Source of the DNA: Riptortus pedestris
Taxonomy: Eukaryota; Arthropoda; Insecta; Hemiptera; Alydidae
Direction of reading: 5' to 3'
Assembly (NCBI GenBank): GCA_019009955.1
Contig: CM032230.1
Location: forward strand, 25,984,501 to 26,048,500
Length of the DNA: 64,000 bases
Positions 20,647 to 32,254 of the stretch are shown one piece after another. How positions within the stretch are numbered: position 1 is the stretch's first letter; each line of letters opens with the position of its first letter. A program made the translations under genes and the position numbers. The notes under the pieces are model-generated. The model was not told the DNA's origin and did no database searches. It saw nothing but the letters and a program-made list of their open reading frames with translations.

Positions 20647-21345
20647 AAAGTCCGTCACGCAGGGGCTGCGTAAACTAGGCAGATTTCCCTCCTGAAGTTT
20701 TACAATAGATAAATCTACATACTAGTAACACTTAACACCACCGTGAATATTAAGTGTATAAATACAAACGGTAATGAGAAATCATTCAATCAATATTAAT
20801 AACCTCTCAACTTATAGCGTCTGAATTATAAACAAATAGGTAGAAATAAAAACAATTACTGAAATATATCTGAAAATAACAAATTAATTTTATTGAAAAC
20901 TATTTACAAGTCAAAGAACTTAAGAGGGGATGAATCAACAGAACATTATCGCATGTATCTCTGATAATAAATGTTTATTGAAAACAATATTTGGCATTTA
21001 AGCTTCGAATAAAATGGTTAATTATATACAGGAGTATTGTTCATATGACATTAGTATAAGTGGGGGTTTGCTGAAGGTTGAAACTGAAAAAATACGAATA
21101 TCTCTGTTAATATTCAAGATAGAGGATAAATGTATATAACAATATTTATAGAACAATTAATTTGTAATAAGATTGGCTCTATACAAGTTTTTGATTCTAT
21201 GTATAGTAACGGAGATATTTGGAATTTTCGAAAATCCTCCCTTAAAACCTCCACTGGTCCGATTTCAGCCTCTGACGAACTTGATCTTTCTTTTTACATA
21301 AAGGATTAAATATCGGGTTTGGTAACTATCTCGCAACAATTGCGA
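20647..21345 (-). mobile_element. HINE-like element lacking 5' block and TA block
   Basis: Starts AAAGTCCGTCACGCAGGGGC, continues through the long 3' subtype, GTGGGGGTTTGCTGAAGGTT, AATATTCAAGATAGAGG and CCAGTTT-like motifs to TATCGGGTTTGGTAACTATC, then ends. Confidence 0.85.
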
Positions 21346-22007
21346 CAGTTCTTAGCGAATTCTCCAAAATAAGAATAAATTGTATTCAGTAATAAACATT
21401 TGAGCTGCCTAAACACATTGGGTTGATGAAAGCAAAGCTAAATAATCAACCGATATTTATTTTTAAGAAGTAATTGTAACGGTTTTTTAGGTTGATAATG
21501 GTATGAGTTTAGATAATAAAAAGTCCGTCACGCAGGGGCTGCGTTAACTAAGCAGATTTCCTGCGTGCGCCACGTATTTGCATTTATTTCAAAACTTAAA
21601 AGTTCAATGAGAACAATATTTGGTATTTAAGCTTCAAATAAAGTGCTTCATAACATAATAGAACATTGTTAATATGAGATGAGTAGGAGTGGGGGTTTAC
21701 TGAAGACCGAAAACTAAAAAAATGCAAATATCTCAGTTAATAATCAAGATAGTGAAGAAATGTACATAATTACATTTATAGAACATTACATTTGCAATAA
21801 GGTAGGTTCTATACGATTTTCCCATCCGACGCATATTAACGGAGATATTAAGAATTTTAGAAATTCTCCCCCTCTGAACCCCCCCCCTCCCCCTGGTCCG
21901 ATTTCAGCCGTTAACGAACTTGATCTTTTTTTTTTTTTGTATAAAACGATTATATATCAAGTTTGGTAACGATAAGACAAAAATTGCGACCGCTAGAGCG
22001 GTAACAG

Positions 22008-22055
<48 letters not shown>

Positions 22056-22071
<16 letters not shown>

Positions 22072-23374
22072 GTAACCTCTGTCTGTACATTGATTTTTTT
22101 CGCGAAATTTCACGATAACTTTTCGTTTCACATGTCATAGACACCATAACTACATTTTGTTTCTTTCGTGTCTGTTTGTTTGTTTATTTGTTTGTTTGTT
22201 TGTTACCTTTTCACGCATAAACGGCTGAACCGAATTTTATGAAACTTGGTATGTATATTACTACTAGCCCAACTTAGACTTTAGGCTATATTAATATTCT
22301 TTAAGACGAACAGGAGTGGGGGTTATAAGGGAGGCCTGAAATTAAAAATAGCGATATTTCGTTTCCTATTGATTTTTCAGCAAATATGCACATAACAAAA
22401 GTTATTTATTTTGTAATTTAGAGTAACTTTTGTTATATGTACTTTTGCCGTACACGGAAGTATAAATGAGTTATACGCTAAAAACTATAGCGGGAGTCCA
22501 CAATTTTATTTGGCACAAAAGACTCAACCGAACTAAACCAAACTCGCTATGTGAATTAATACTAACGATGTCCTTATAATAAGCCATACTAACACTTCTA
22601 GGGACGGGCAGGAGTGGGGGTTATAAGCGAGGCCAGAAATTAAAAATAGCGATATTTAGTTTCCTATTGCTTTTTCAGCAAATATGCACATAACAAAAGT
22701 TGTTTATTTTGTTATTTAGAGTAACTTTTGCTAAATACACTTTTGCCGTATACTGAAGTATAAATGAGTTATACGCTAAAATCTATAGCGGGAGTCCACA
22801 ATTTTATTTGGCACAAAAGACTCAACCGAACTAAACCAAACTCGCTATGTGAATTAATACTAACGATTCCCTTATAATAAGCCATACTAACATTTCTAGG
22901 GACGGGCAGGAGTGGGGGTTATAAGGGAGGTCTGAAATTCAAAATAGTGATATTTCGTTTCCTATTGGGGTTTCGGCAATTATGTACATAAAAAAAGTTG
23001 TTTATTTTGTTATTTAGAGAAACTTTTGTTATTTACAATATCGTCGTATACCGAAGTATAAATGCGTTATACGCTAAAAATTATAGCGGGAGTCAACAAT
23101 TTTATTTGGCACAAAAGACTGTGTATTATCACTAACGCCATCCTTATAATAAGCCATACTAACATTTCTAGGAACGGGCAGGAGTGGGGGTTATAAGGGA
23201 GGCCTGAATTTACAAATTTTATTATTAACAAATCCACAGAAACGACGGGCGTTAGCCCTAAACGCTGGGACGGGTAAAAGTCAAAATATTGTGCTAAGTA
23301 AAGCCTTGCCAAAAAAATACCATCACCATCCAGCCTCAAATGAATTCCCGGGCGAAGCCGGGCATCTGAGCTAG
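22056..23374 (+). mobile_element. non-autonomous Helitron, hairpin-CTAG end
   Basis: The 5' end merges with the TA run (TATATAAAATTGTAACCTCT). It then has ACGCATAAACGGCTGAACCG and ATGAAACTTGGTATGTATAT, four tandem ~298-bp units (22311, 22609, 22907, 23179) each opening CAGGAGTGGGGGTTATAAG, and a unique ~170-bp 3' end. The terminus is CCCGGGCGAAGCCGGG, a hairpin, then CATCTGAGCTAG followed by T. Hairpin plus CTAG before T is the canonical Helitron 3' end. No Rep/helicase gene is present. Confidence 0.85.
22311..23200. repeat. ~298-bp tandem units inside the Helitron
   Basis: Unit order: GGAGTGGGGGTTATAAG, TTTCGTTTCCTATTG, ACATAACAAAAGTT, GAGTAACTTTTGTTA, GAGTTATACGCTAAAA, TTTTATTTGGCACAAAAGAC, AACTCGCTATGTGAATTAA. 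Starts are 298, 298 and 272 bp apart. The same unit occurs in the Helitrons at 32.3, 43.6 and 63.6 kb. Confidence 0.9.
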
Positions 23375-23392
23375 TATATATATATATATATA

Positions 23393-23435
<43 letters not shown>

Positions 23436-23563
23436 TTTTTAACGGACCTCATTTTCGTCGTCTCCTGGGTAGGATTGATGGACATTTGAAGAAAAATTTC
23501 GAAAATCGCGTAATGAGTACAACCTCAATAGCTGATTTCCTTTAAGGGAAATCTGCTAAAATG

Positions 23564-24175
23564 AGAAGCCATAATATAAATATAAACAAAGAAGTGCAAT
23601 TTATATGTATATAATCAAAATAATAATCTAAAATAAAAATAATTATCATCCATAAATGTGGTTATTTATGATTCCAAGTGAGTATAAATAATAAAAGGAT
23701 TTAAAGAAGGCAATGACTTTCCTGAAAAGAGATATAAAATGAAATAAATTATTGTTAATATTAACAAGTTATTAGAATGTTTGTTTTCTGCTCCAAAGTA
23801 CCTTGGTTTCTGGTCCATGGTATTAATACCAACTCCTTAGAAATGTCATTAGAAATTCGAGACATTATTAGCTTGTTTTCATGAGAGAACCGTTGAGTTG
23901 GGATGAAGAAAAGGCTAACTCTTCGACCCTGTTTGAGCCAATATTAATTAAACCACCCCCAATCTGGGCACTAAGCCTTATATCAGAGCAAAGGAAGACC
24001 CGAGCAGGCCGTGACGTCAGGGCAATAATTGCTTCGTGCTTTTACCAGACATCACTAATAACCACAAGTACGGGTTATTAAGGGCACGATTCGATTATCC
24101 ATGTCGCTGTCAACCATAGCTCAACTGGATTTAGTAATGATACTCCTTGTACACTTGTTTTGTTCATCAACTATA
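23564..24175. other. unassigned DNA
   Basis: A 66-codon open frame near 23881-24080 has no recognisable domain. Confidence 0.4.
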
Positions 24176-24176
24176 G

Positions 24177-25220
24177 CAGATTTCGCTTAAAAAGAAAAGT
24201 CTATTAACGTTGTAATTGTGTAGCGAGTTATGAAAAAAAAGTTAATATCTGTTGACCCTTCATAGACAATAGCGAAAATGGTGCGTGTGAGTTTAAATTG
24301 ACGCTGAACGGTGTCATCGCTCTATCAGTTGCCAGTTTTGTTTGATCGTTACTAAACTCGACATTTAACGGTTTCGTGTAAAACTATTTAAGTTAGATAA
24401 TGGCTGAAGTCGGATCGTGGGGGGAGAGAGGGAGGACTATGCGGAAAAATGTAAATGTGAAGAGGTAACATATCTTTATCTTTAAGTCTGATTGAAAAAT
24501 TGTGTAGAAACAGTTTTGTTAAATGCAGTTTTATTCCTTTCTTCTCGGTGTGTGAATCTCCAAACGAGATATTTGCAGTTTTAGCAAAAGTATAAACAAA
24601 TATAGTTCATGTTTTCCTATTATTATTTTTTTAAATAAAATAAATCGATGCTATAGTTTTAAAATGCATTCACTATTTAATTGTTTTTTTCTTTAAGGCC
24701 CCAATTTTTGTTTAATCACTATCAAACACGATATACATGAGTTCCATGCAGTACGTTAACATCGGAGTAGGTGGGAAACTGAGTTTCGCAAATTTGAAAT
24801 ATCTCTGTTACTATAAGTTTGATTGAAAAACTGTATAGAACCAATCTTATTGCTAATGTTGTTCTTACCTTATCTTACCTATAAATGTTGTTATATACAA
24901 TTTTCTCTAATATGGGTGTGCTTTTAGGTGTTACACCGTGAACTACTTTATTCTAAGCTTTAATACTAAATATTGTTTTTATGCGAGATACATTCAATTT
25001 CGTAGTTGATGACATTTATGTTTCAGTCAAAACTGAATATTTATTATTGGCTGAAATCGGACCTGCACTATGTCCGTGGGGCGTAAGGTGTGAGAATTCG
25101 GAAATTCAGGATCTCTCCTTTAATACGAGTCGCATCGTAAAATGATACAGAACCAACCTTGATGAACTATTGATGGTCTAAAATTGTTGTTCTATGCCTT
25201 TTTGTTAACTCACATATTAA
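24177..25220 (+). mobile_element. old HINE-like copies, eroded
   Basis: AGCAGATTTCGCTTAAAAAG at the 5' end, then eroded landmarks: CAGTTTTGTTTGATCGTTAC at 24331, CAAACGAGATATTTGCAG at 24556, a second TTTTTGTTTAATCACTATCA at 24703, CTGTTACTATAAGTTTGATT, and a third block near 25040. At least two old copies overlap or are nested. No 3' hairpin is left. Confidence 0.6.
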
Positions 25221-26055
25221 GCCAGTTATTCGGACTTTCTTGCATTACGTTTTAAGGTGGGGTGAGACACTATTATTTCTTATCAGCATGTGGGAAAGCT
25301 TACGATAAAGGGAAAATTCATGAAACATTTCATTTCTAGTTTTATTATCAAATATGTCTTTCAACGAATACTTATTACATGAAATGTATTCAAGTAATTT
25401 AATGTGTGACGTCGTCAATTATAGTTTTACGTTCCAAGCTTGAAAATGATTTTTTTTATAGGAGGGAAGGAGATAGAGAAAGAATGACAAAAATCAAAGA
25501 ATCGGGTGCTGGTAGATAGCCAAAAAAACATTGGAATAACAGTAAAGTACAGTAAACACAGAAACAGTAAAGAAAAATATTAATCATCTTGTATTTTCAT
25601 ATTTTCAAATTAAATAATTTAATTTATGGGTAAATGAAAATGATACATTCCCTTAATAGAGTTACCCCATTCAAATTAATTAATATTCTCTATAGCTCTC
25701 CATTAATATTTAATAATTCATTGAAGCTGTTCTACGAAAATAGCTATTATATTCACGGCTTTATTATTCACAGGTAATCAAGTTGAGGATTATCTCCTTT
25801 TAATTCTACTAAGAGCTTTTAAGGAAGTGCTTCCATTCTACTAATTTATTTCCTGTCAAAGTGAAAGAAAAATAAATTGGAAATAAAGTCCAGTCATTCT
25901 CTTATCTGCCTTCGTCGCATTATCGTTCCATCATTTCGGACCAGCTTATTCACTTTTCATCTAACGAATCTGATTAAGGAGTTTCAAACTAAATCCAATT
26001 TTATTTATATAAATTTCCACATTGCTTCGTGACTTTAAAGTCATTCAGCTACTTC
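25221..26055. other. unassigned AT-rich DNA
   Basis: Nothing recognised. A 23-bp HINE-like scrap (TTTTAGCAGATTGAGGTCGT) lies at 26057-26079. Confidence 0.4.
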
Positions 26056-26082
26056 ACTTTTAGCAGATTGAGGTCGTAATGA

Positions 26083-26665
26083 AAACAGCCGAAATACTTT
26101 TGTTACAACAGAGAAGATCTCAAGGATACTCAAGAAGCAGGGAATAGAAACAGCATTTGACACTGACTGGAAAATAACACACATGTTACCCAGCTGCAAA
26201 GATCAACTCCAGACAAAAATCCCAGGAATATACAGCATACCCTGTTCTTGCGGCTTAGAATATATTGGCCAGACCGGCAGATTGATAAACACGAGGGTCG
26301 CCGAGCATATCAAGAGTTTGAAAAAGTTTCGGACAGAAGAATCAGCAGTAGCAGAACACTTCTGGGAAACTAACCACAACATCAAATTCGATGAAGTTAA
26401 GGTGCTGGCCAAGGTGGACCGATACCAAGAAAGACTTGTTCGAGAAACCATAGAAATAGCGAAATGCCCATATAACATCAACAGAGAGGATGGATACAGA
26501 CTCAGCAAATTCTGGAAGTCCGTCATTCCACCGAGACCACAGGGAAGAAACAAAAACGACGGCATAGCCGGTGAACGGCCACCGGAAGAAGTATCCGTAG
26601 GCACCTGGAAGGGAAGACTCCGCCCAAGAAAACCGGATAAGACAACACATATATACCTGACGTGA
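26083..26665 (+). pseudogene. Penelope-like element, GIY-YIG endonuclease C-terminus
   Basis: An open frame runs from about 26083, before the first ATG at 26183, to TGA 26663. It reads FVTTEKISRILKKQ, then CKDQLQTKIPGIYSIPCSCG with GIY, LEYIGQTGR with YIG, a conserved Arg in INTRVAEH, EHFWETNH, and the acidic ERLVRETIEI, then a basic tail. These are the GIY-YIG nuclease elements that follow the reverse transcriptase in Penelope-like retroelements, where they nick target DNA. The upstream reverse transcriptase is missing, so the copy is 5'-truncated, yet the endonuclease frame is intact for about 185 codons, suggesting recent insertion. Confidence 0.85.
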
Positions 26666-26692
26666 ACACACAACTCTTCAGTCTCAGAGATA

Positions 26693-26732
26693 GCCCTGAG
26701 GAAGCTAGAACCATGTCTAGCGAAACGTTGGC
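26693..26732 (+). ncRNA. hammerhead-like motif 3' of the PLE frame
   Basis: GCC / CTGAGGA / A-GCTAGA-ACCATG-TCTAGC / GAA / ACGT / T / GGC. Stem II is a perfect 6-bp pair, stem III would be the minimal palindrome ACGT and stem I is GCC with GGC. This is the arrangement reported for hammerhead ribozymes of Penelope-like elements, here at 30-70 bp after the endonuclease stop. Confidence 0.6.
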
Positions 26733-26837
26733 AACAAAAATACAGACACGGTAGAATTCCCGAAGACCTTAACAGTATTAATGACCAGGACCGTGGAAGT
26801 CTACGAGTATATACTTCCCATTACTGTTTTACTTAAC

Positions 26838-26929
26838 ATTCACGGTGTTGTTAAGTATTAGCTGTATGTAGATCTATTGAAGAACTTCACGTTGGAAATC
26901 TTGGTTTTCGCAGCGTGACGGACTTTTTA
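26838..26929 (+). mobile_element. HINE-like 3' terminus fragment
   Basis: CATTCACGGTGTTGTTAAG, AACTTCACGTTGGAAATCTT and CGCAGCGTGACGGACTTTTT; hairpin arm partly deleted. Confidence 0.75.
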
Positions 26930-28275
26930 CTATTTGGCAAAGAAAAATGGGAGTATCTCTCTTTCTTTAAAATCGTACCTCCGAGTATTGCATGTTCATA
27001 CATGTTACTGCTCCAAGTATTCACACATTCGTTACTAAATAGCTCTTAGACCAGGGACTGCCTAATAGCAAAACAAAGAAATGAAAACGTGTTTCCACAT
27101 ATTTTTGTTAAATACTGGAACGCATTATACATAATATCTGTATTAAAATTGTACTTGATCTTGAGGAAACTTAACGACCGTTTTATTAAATGCTTGGTCT
27201 GTGATTATAGATTTTTTAGTATATTAATAATAAAATGTCCTTAAATACATGTTTATTTTAAAATAAGCGTTATCGTGTAATTATACACGCAAAGTAAATC
27301 TTCTGTGCAAACTTCTGTTTCTAGTGTCCTACATCTCTTTATTTTAAAAGAAAAATCGTGATTAAAAATTAATTGAAATTTTATTTAATTGTATGAATAC
27401 ATTTGATAGCATGTAAACCAACGGTTATTCGAGTTACTTTTATTTAACCCCGAAGAGGTCAGCATTCATTACTGGGTTTTGGTTATTTAACTTTCTCCCA
27501 TTGCATTAATTATATGCTATTCGGAAGTTTTTCTACTTTTTAATTTGCATCCAGAATATATTCATTTGCATATTTAATCAATTAATTCCATTTAATGCTT
27601 TTAATCAGTCGCAAGTGTTTGGAGCCAAACGACTAATTGGTTTCTGTATTAGTTGAATAATGATGGCGTATTTTTTTGGTCTGGTTTAGTGATCTATCAG
27701 TCCATTCATCCCTGGCTTTTTTCTCGTGTAGAAAACATTAAACGCGAAAGAAATTGATTTGATCGAGCCATCGAATCCCTATTTCTAAAACGTGACTCCC
27801 ATTTTATTGGAGAATAACCCATTCCCGTATAATTTAAATCATTTTTTCTTCCTTCAATGATATTGATGTCCTAACATGGTAATATCTATTGTGCTGTTAA
27901 TATGAATAGTTGTTTATTAAGGGTATAGAATACGAGTATATAATGACTGTATGGGAAATAATGGATTTTTGTTGGGCAGTTCCTACTGCTTTCTTCGTTT
28001 TTCCAGTAGTTTGCAGTTATTTGAGTCGCCATGGCGTTATCTACACATAGAAGTATGTCGGCTACTGCCGAGATAAGGCAAGCAACAGAGTGTTTATTTT
28101 ATGATTAATACCTCCTGGTATTTAATGTATCAAAACGAATATATAGTGATATCATCACCATAAAATATTAACTACTTCATCATTTAGCATCTCTTGCAGA
28201 CAACTATTAAAAGGCACGACAAAGCTTCATGAAGGTGTACGGTCGACAAGTTAAATTTTAGAAGATTGTTACATT
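26930..28275. other. unique AT-rich DNA
   Basis: About 1.3 kb with no transposon landmark or coding signal. It is one of the longest repeat-free stretches in the window. Confidence 0.45.
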
Positions 28276-28380
28276 AGAGGCGCCATGTTCGAAACCGGGA
28301 CTGACTTATTCCGTTTTATATAGCTGTACAGATTATCCAGCATGTAGTGTTAGGCTTCTAACCGTTTCACCGCTGCACAT
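28276..28380 (-). repeat. possible tRNA-like (SINE) relic
   Basis: On the minus strand GCAGCGGTGAAACGGTTAGA resembles an A box region and, about 60 bp on, CCCGGTTTCGAACATGG resembles a B box. No acceptor-stem pairing is visible and no second copy is in the window. Tentative. Confidence 0.25.
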
Positions 28381-28516
28381 TAAACAATGTTTAGCAGTTG
28401 ATTAGTAAATGCAAAAATGCTTTGGTTCATCATGGTTTCTGAGCCAAATTTATTCATTTTACTCCTCAAAATCCACAGGGAGACTGCGTTGTCTGAAGTT
28501 AAAAGATAGTTGTAGG

Positions 28517-28585
28517 GTAGGTAGGCTGAAAGAATTGGCTACGCTTCCCCTATAACTTATTGGTCAATTCTTTCATCCTACCTAG
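28517..28585. other. hairpin-forming inverted repeat
   Basis: Arms GTAGGTAGGCTGAAAGAATT and its near inverse AATTCTTTCATCCTACCTAG pair over about 22 bp around a ~24-nt loop, in otherwise unique DNA. Confidence 0.5.
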
Positions 28586-29204
28586 ATTAGAAGTCACTTC
28601 AACCTGCCAGAATACAAACTCAGAATAGTTGTAAGGGTTAAATTGTTGAATTTTTCACCTGATAGAAATTAAGTCTTCAATATTAGAAGGTACTTCAGTA
28701 GTGACAGTCAACCCTTCGCCATGGACATGCCTGAAACATTTTGAAAAAATGTTAATGAAGTTAATGAAGAACACTAATACCTGTCATTTGAACACCTCGA
28801 CAGTCCCACTTACACTTATCTGCACGTTCATAAAATCTCGAACCGAGTTCAACTGGATAATGAACGAACTTTGAATTGCGGAGTTGTAAGTAAAGTAGTT
28901 AAATTCCGAGTAGCTTGGATGGATTTGGAAGGCTCTTATTTCTGTTACGTTCATTTCCATAAAACTATATGGACTTCTATAACAAAGTCAAGTAATACAC
29001 TGGCAGTGACTGCTTTTCAAAAACTTTATTTAATTTATTTTTCTCTATTTAAATATTATTATTTTTATTATTACGATTATTATCGGTTTTGATGTGTCCT
29101 TCTAGTTTCTTCAGTGGTCAGGAAACTGTTTTTACTTTTAATAATTTTACGATTCAGGACTGCCGAAAAAGGCTTAATCCTTTGCTATGATTTATTTCGC
29201 CGGA
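28586..29204. other. unassigned DNA
   Basis: No supported feature. Confidence 0.4.
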
Positions 29205-29402
29205 GCTCAAGAGAGTCACATGACAGTATCCTGGTGACTCAAAAGAGTCATATGACAGTATCTTCGCGACACCAGAGTGCCACATGCCAGTATTCTGACA
29301 GGACATTGCGTCTCTAGAGAACCACATGACAATATCCTTGTGTCTCCACAGATAGTCAGAAGACGGTATCCTTGTGTCTCCAGAGAGTACTGTGGATATA
29401 GC
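29205..29402. repeat. ~34-bp degenerate minisatellite
   Basis: About six diverged units of the pattern CAGAGAGTCACATGACAGTA then TCCTTGTGTCTC. Confidence 0.75.
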
Positions 29403-29725
29403 ATGTTATTCTAAGAGGGTGCTCAAGAAGGATCGTCTGCTCCGAAAGTGCTCGGCCAAAATAAACCATTTTGAAGTATTAAGGCCTGTTTCTGTGTATT
29501 CTTTACCTTCCAGCACCAAGAATTTTATTTTTATATTTATTCAATTAGGGTAGTCTTAGGGATCCGATTTGCACATTTCCAAGGTACTAACAAAATTATT
29601 TAATCCCATAATTTAATACTCTCTAAAAAAATTTATTAACAATTTATTGTTAAGCCATTTGGATTAAATTTGCTTAGTTACTAGCCATCGTTGGGTACAG
29701 AAACGTATTAGGAAGTGTGACACTA
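29403..29725. other. unassigned DNA
   Basis: No supported feature. Confidence 0.4.
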
Positions 29726-30503
29726 AACGGAAGGATCAAAAAGGTCAAACACCTCCACTCTTAATACTTCTTTTATTACAGACTAAGTACTTTCGGGGTG
29801 AACTGTCCCATCTTCAGTGCTCTGTGACACAACATATATACTTTCAAAAACATGTAATATATATGAATAAATTAATAAATGTAAAAGTCAACAAAGGTAG
29901 TCAAATACTAAAACATTTAAAAACAAACAAATATATAAAATGCAATGCTACACTTATGACTAAAACGTTACCAAATAAATATTAAAAGAAACAAATAACA
30001 GAATAACTAGGAGATGGAGAGGAACTGAACTAGAGCTGACCCCTATTGAGCCGACATCTCCGGCGAGACTGGGAGCCTACACGGGCCAGGGCAGCTACTG
30101 CAGAGGACGGAACATGCCTGAGCACGCCACCCTCCCCCCTAATATTAATATTCTTATCGCCGGAGATGTCGGCTCAATAGGGACCAACTCTAGGTCAGTT
30201 CCTCTCCATCTCCTAGTTATTCTGTTATTTGTTTCTTTTAATATTTATTTGGTAACGTTTTAGTCATAAGTGTAGCATTGCATTTTATATATTTGTTTGT
30301 TTTTAAATGTTTTAGTATTTGACATTTACATTTATTAATTCATTTATAAATATATATATATATATATATATATTACATGTTTTTGAAAGTATAAATGTTT
30401 TGTCACAGAGCACTGAAGATGGGACGGTTTGCCCCGAAAGTACTTTGCCTGTAATAAAGAAGTATTAAGAGTGGAGGTGTTTGACCTTTTTGATCCTTCC
30501 GTT
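29726..30503. mobile_element. 778-bp foldback, PLE-type inverted repeat
   Basis: Arms of about 341 and 347 bp (29726-30066 and 30157-30503) are close inverses, starting AACGGAAGGATCAAAAAGG and ending TCTCCGGCGA at the centre. A 90-bp spacer lies between. Each outer arm holds a CACTGAAGATGGGAC...CCCCGAAAGTACT motif. The right arm has gained a TA microsatellite (30350-30373). A partial third copy is at 35.05 kb. No protein is encoded; relation to Penelope-like terminal repeats is inferred from the hammerhead-type core. Confidence 0.7.
30410..30448 (+). ncRNA. hammerhead-like motif, right arm of foldback
   Basis: GCA / CTGAAGA / T-GGG-ACGGTTTG-CCC-C / GAA / AGTACT / T / TGC. Stem I GCA with TGC, stem II GGG with CCC, stem III palindrome AGTACT. 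The left-arm copy (29787-29825, minus) keeps the core, but stem I is altered. Confidence 0.45.
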
Positions 30504-31544
30504 GATGATGGACCTCCACCAGCGAAAAGTTTTAAAGTTTTATTACTAAAGCTGTACTTAAATAATAACATCTACGATCAGCGTTCATCGACGAAGGTTT
30601 CCGGACAAAGTTTGGAAGCTTCTTTTTTCCTTAAAGTTTTTCATTTTATTTTCAAAGGCTGATTAAGAAATATGCCTATTCAGAGTATGGCTTATACACA
30701 AATATTGTGGGTCACGTTGATCCCTCGCTGCTTTGAATTTCTAAGCTATTAATTGGCCATGGGGTTGACTGTAAAGATCATAAGAGTCCTTGTTAGTAGT
30801 AACAAACAGGTTTCAGGTCATTAGATATACTGCATTCATTTGCTCAACTTGGACTGGATTCATTCCAAGACAATTGTCAATGGAAATCCTGCTTAGCAGA
30901 AAAACTAGACGGACTTAATGACGTCCTTCCATTGAGCCATCTCTAGCTTGGTTCTCTAATTGTTCGGTCACAATGAAAGCCCTCGAATTAGTATTAACCC
31001 TACTGAAATTAAAGCTATTGTCTCTGGTTCTATTATTTCCCAACATTCTTCTTTACACACCAGACTCCGAATCTTCTTTTTTCTTTTTCTTTGTCTCATT
31101 TCTTTGAATAGCGAACGATTACTTTCTCAATGAAATGGCTTCAGTGGGATTCTGAAGAAAATAAAAAAAAAGGCTCAGGATGATTTTGGACTGAGCAAGG
31201 AAACATTTACTTGATTGTGTTATTATCATTTTGGCCATTATGTATCATTTTAACGCCGGAACACTTTATTTCTGGCAATATTTCCAAAATCTATCCTTAA
31301 GGAGTGATTGACATACTCGCCCTTGGTAATGATACTTTATTTTTGCAAAACCTGTAGAACAAAAATTGTCGAACATTACATTATGAACTATATAATTGGT
31401 TATTACGGTTGGTTCAATCCTACAATTAATCACATGTGGCTTTGTAAATTGTAACGTATAATTAAATGTAAATTGTATTACAATTTACAAAATTTGTAAA
31501 TTGTAATACGTAATTGTAAATTATACCACTTCTCTAATGCCCCT
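30504..31544. other. unassigned DNA
   Basis: No supported gene. A local inverted cluster AATTTACAAAATTTGTAAATT occurs, in parts, near 31480-31505. Confidence 0.4.
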
Positions 31545-31672
31545 CACTAGCTGGTCCGATTACGGCCAGTAATTTGCTTGGCCTGTAGTCTTGCATGAAA
31601 CGTTTAGATACTGAGTTTGGTAACAACCAAAATAAGAGCCTCTAGTTAACAGACAAACGCACACAAGCACAC
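31545..31672 (-). mobile_element. HINE-like internal fragment
   Basis: TAGCTGGTCCGATTACGGCC, CATGAAACGTTTAGATACTG, AGTTTGGTAACAACCAA and TTAACAGACAAA are the family's internal block in reverse. Confidence 0.65.
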
Positions 31673-31699
31673 GCCTGTATATATGTATATATGCATATA

Positions 31700-32250
31700 T
31701 AAAGGGTGTCCCAAGTTCCCGTGCCATCCCCCGTTAAAATCTCCAATTATTTTATTAGAAGGCTGAGACTTGGTGTGCCATAATCGTGACCCCCGAAGAT
31801 TCCTTATAGCCCACATTCAACCTCGTAACCTTCTCCAGTACTTCTACAGCGACCATAACTATGACATTTTCAATGGAATGCTCTACTTTTTATGATGGAT
31901 TCTTGTATTAAATCAAATTATAAAACGAATTTATATCGGTGAAGTTTTCGATTTGAAGCATCCTTTAGCCGTAAAAAGCACAAATCTATATTTCTGAAAC
32001 CTCACATTTTAATGAAAAACGTTGCGACATAAAATTTGTAGCCAACAAAATTATCATTGTCTACAAGTCTGCGGGGAAAGGAATGGGTTCTGAAATTTAA
32101 AAAAATAAATAAAAATTAAAACGGAATAAAGCAAACTTACAAATAATAAAATATATTTTTTTCCCAATACTATTAGGACTAGGAACATACATCATGTTGT
32201 TTCATTTGAAGAGAGGAAATACCTGTAGAAATGTGTCTATATACTTTCCA
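31700..32250. other. unassigned DNA starting GGGTGTCCCA
   Basis: AAAGGGTGTCCCAAGTTCCC at 31701 resembles the outermost bases of some terminal-inverted-repeat transposons, but no matching inverse end was found. Otherwise unassigned. Confidence 0.35.
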
Positions 32251-32254
32251 GCAT

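Larger units (their letters stand above)
21530..23563 (-). mobile_element. HINE-like element split by a Helitron
   Basis: The 3' half lies at 21530-22050 (AAAGTCCGTCACGCAGGGGC to ACAGACAAATATATA). The 5' half lies at 23375-23563 (TATATA, GTTTTTAACGGACCTCATTT, ATCGCGTAATGAGTACAACC, TTTAAGGGAAATCTGC). A complete Helitron occupies the TA block between them. Joined, the two parts give one normal copy. Confidence 0.88.

Noticed and set aside
31701..32250. Terminal-inverted-repeat transposon starting GGGTGTCCCA
   Set aside because: No inverse partner end and no target duplication found downstream.
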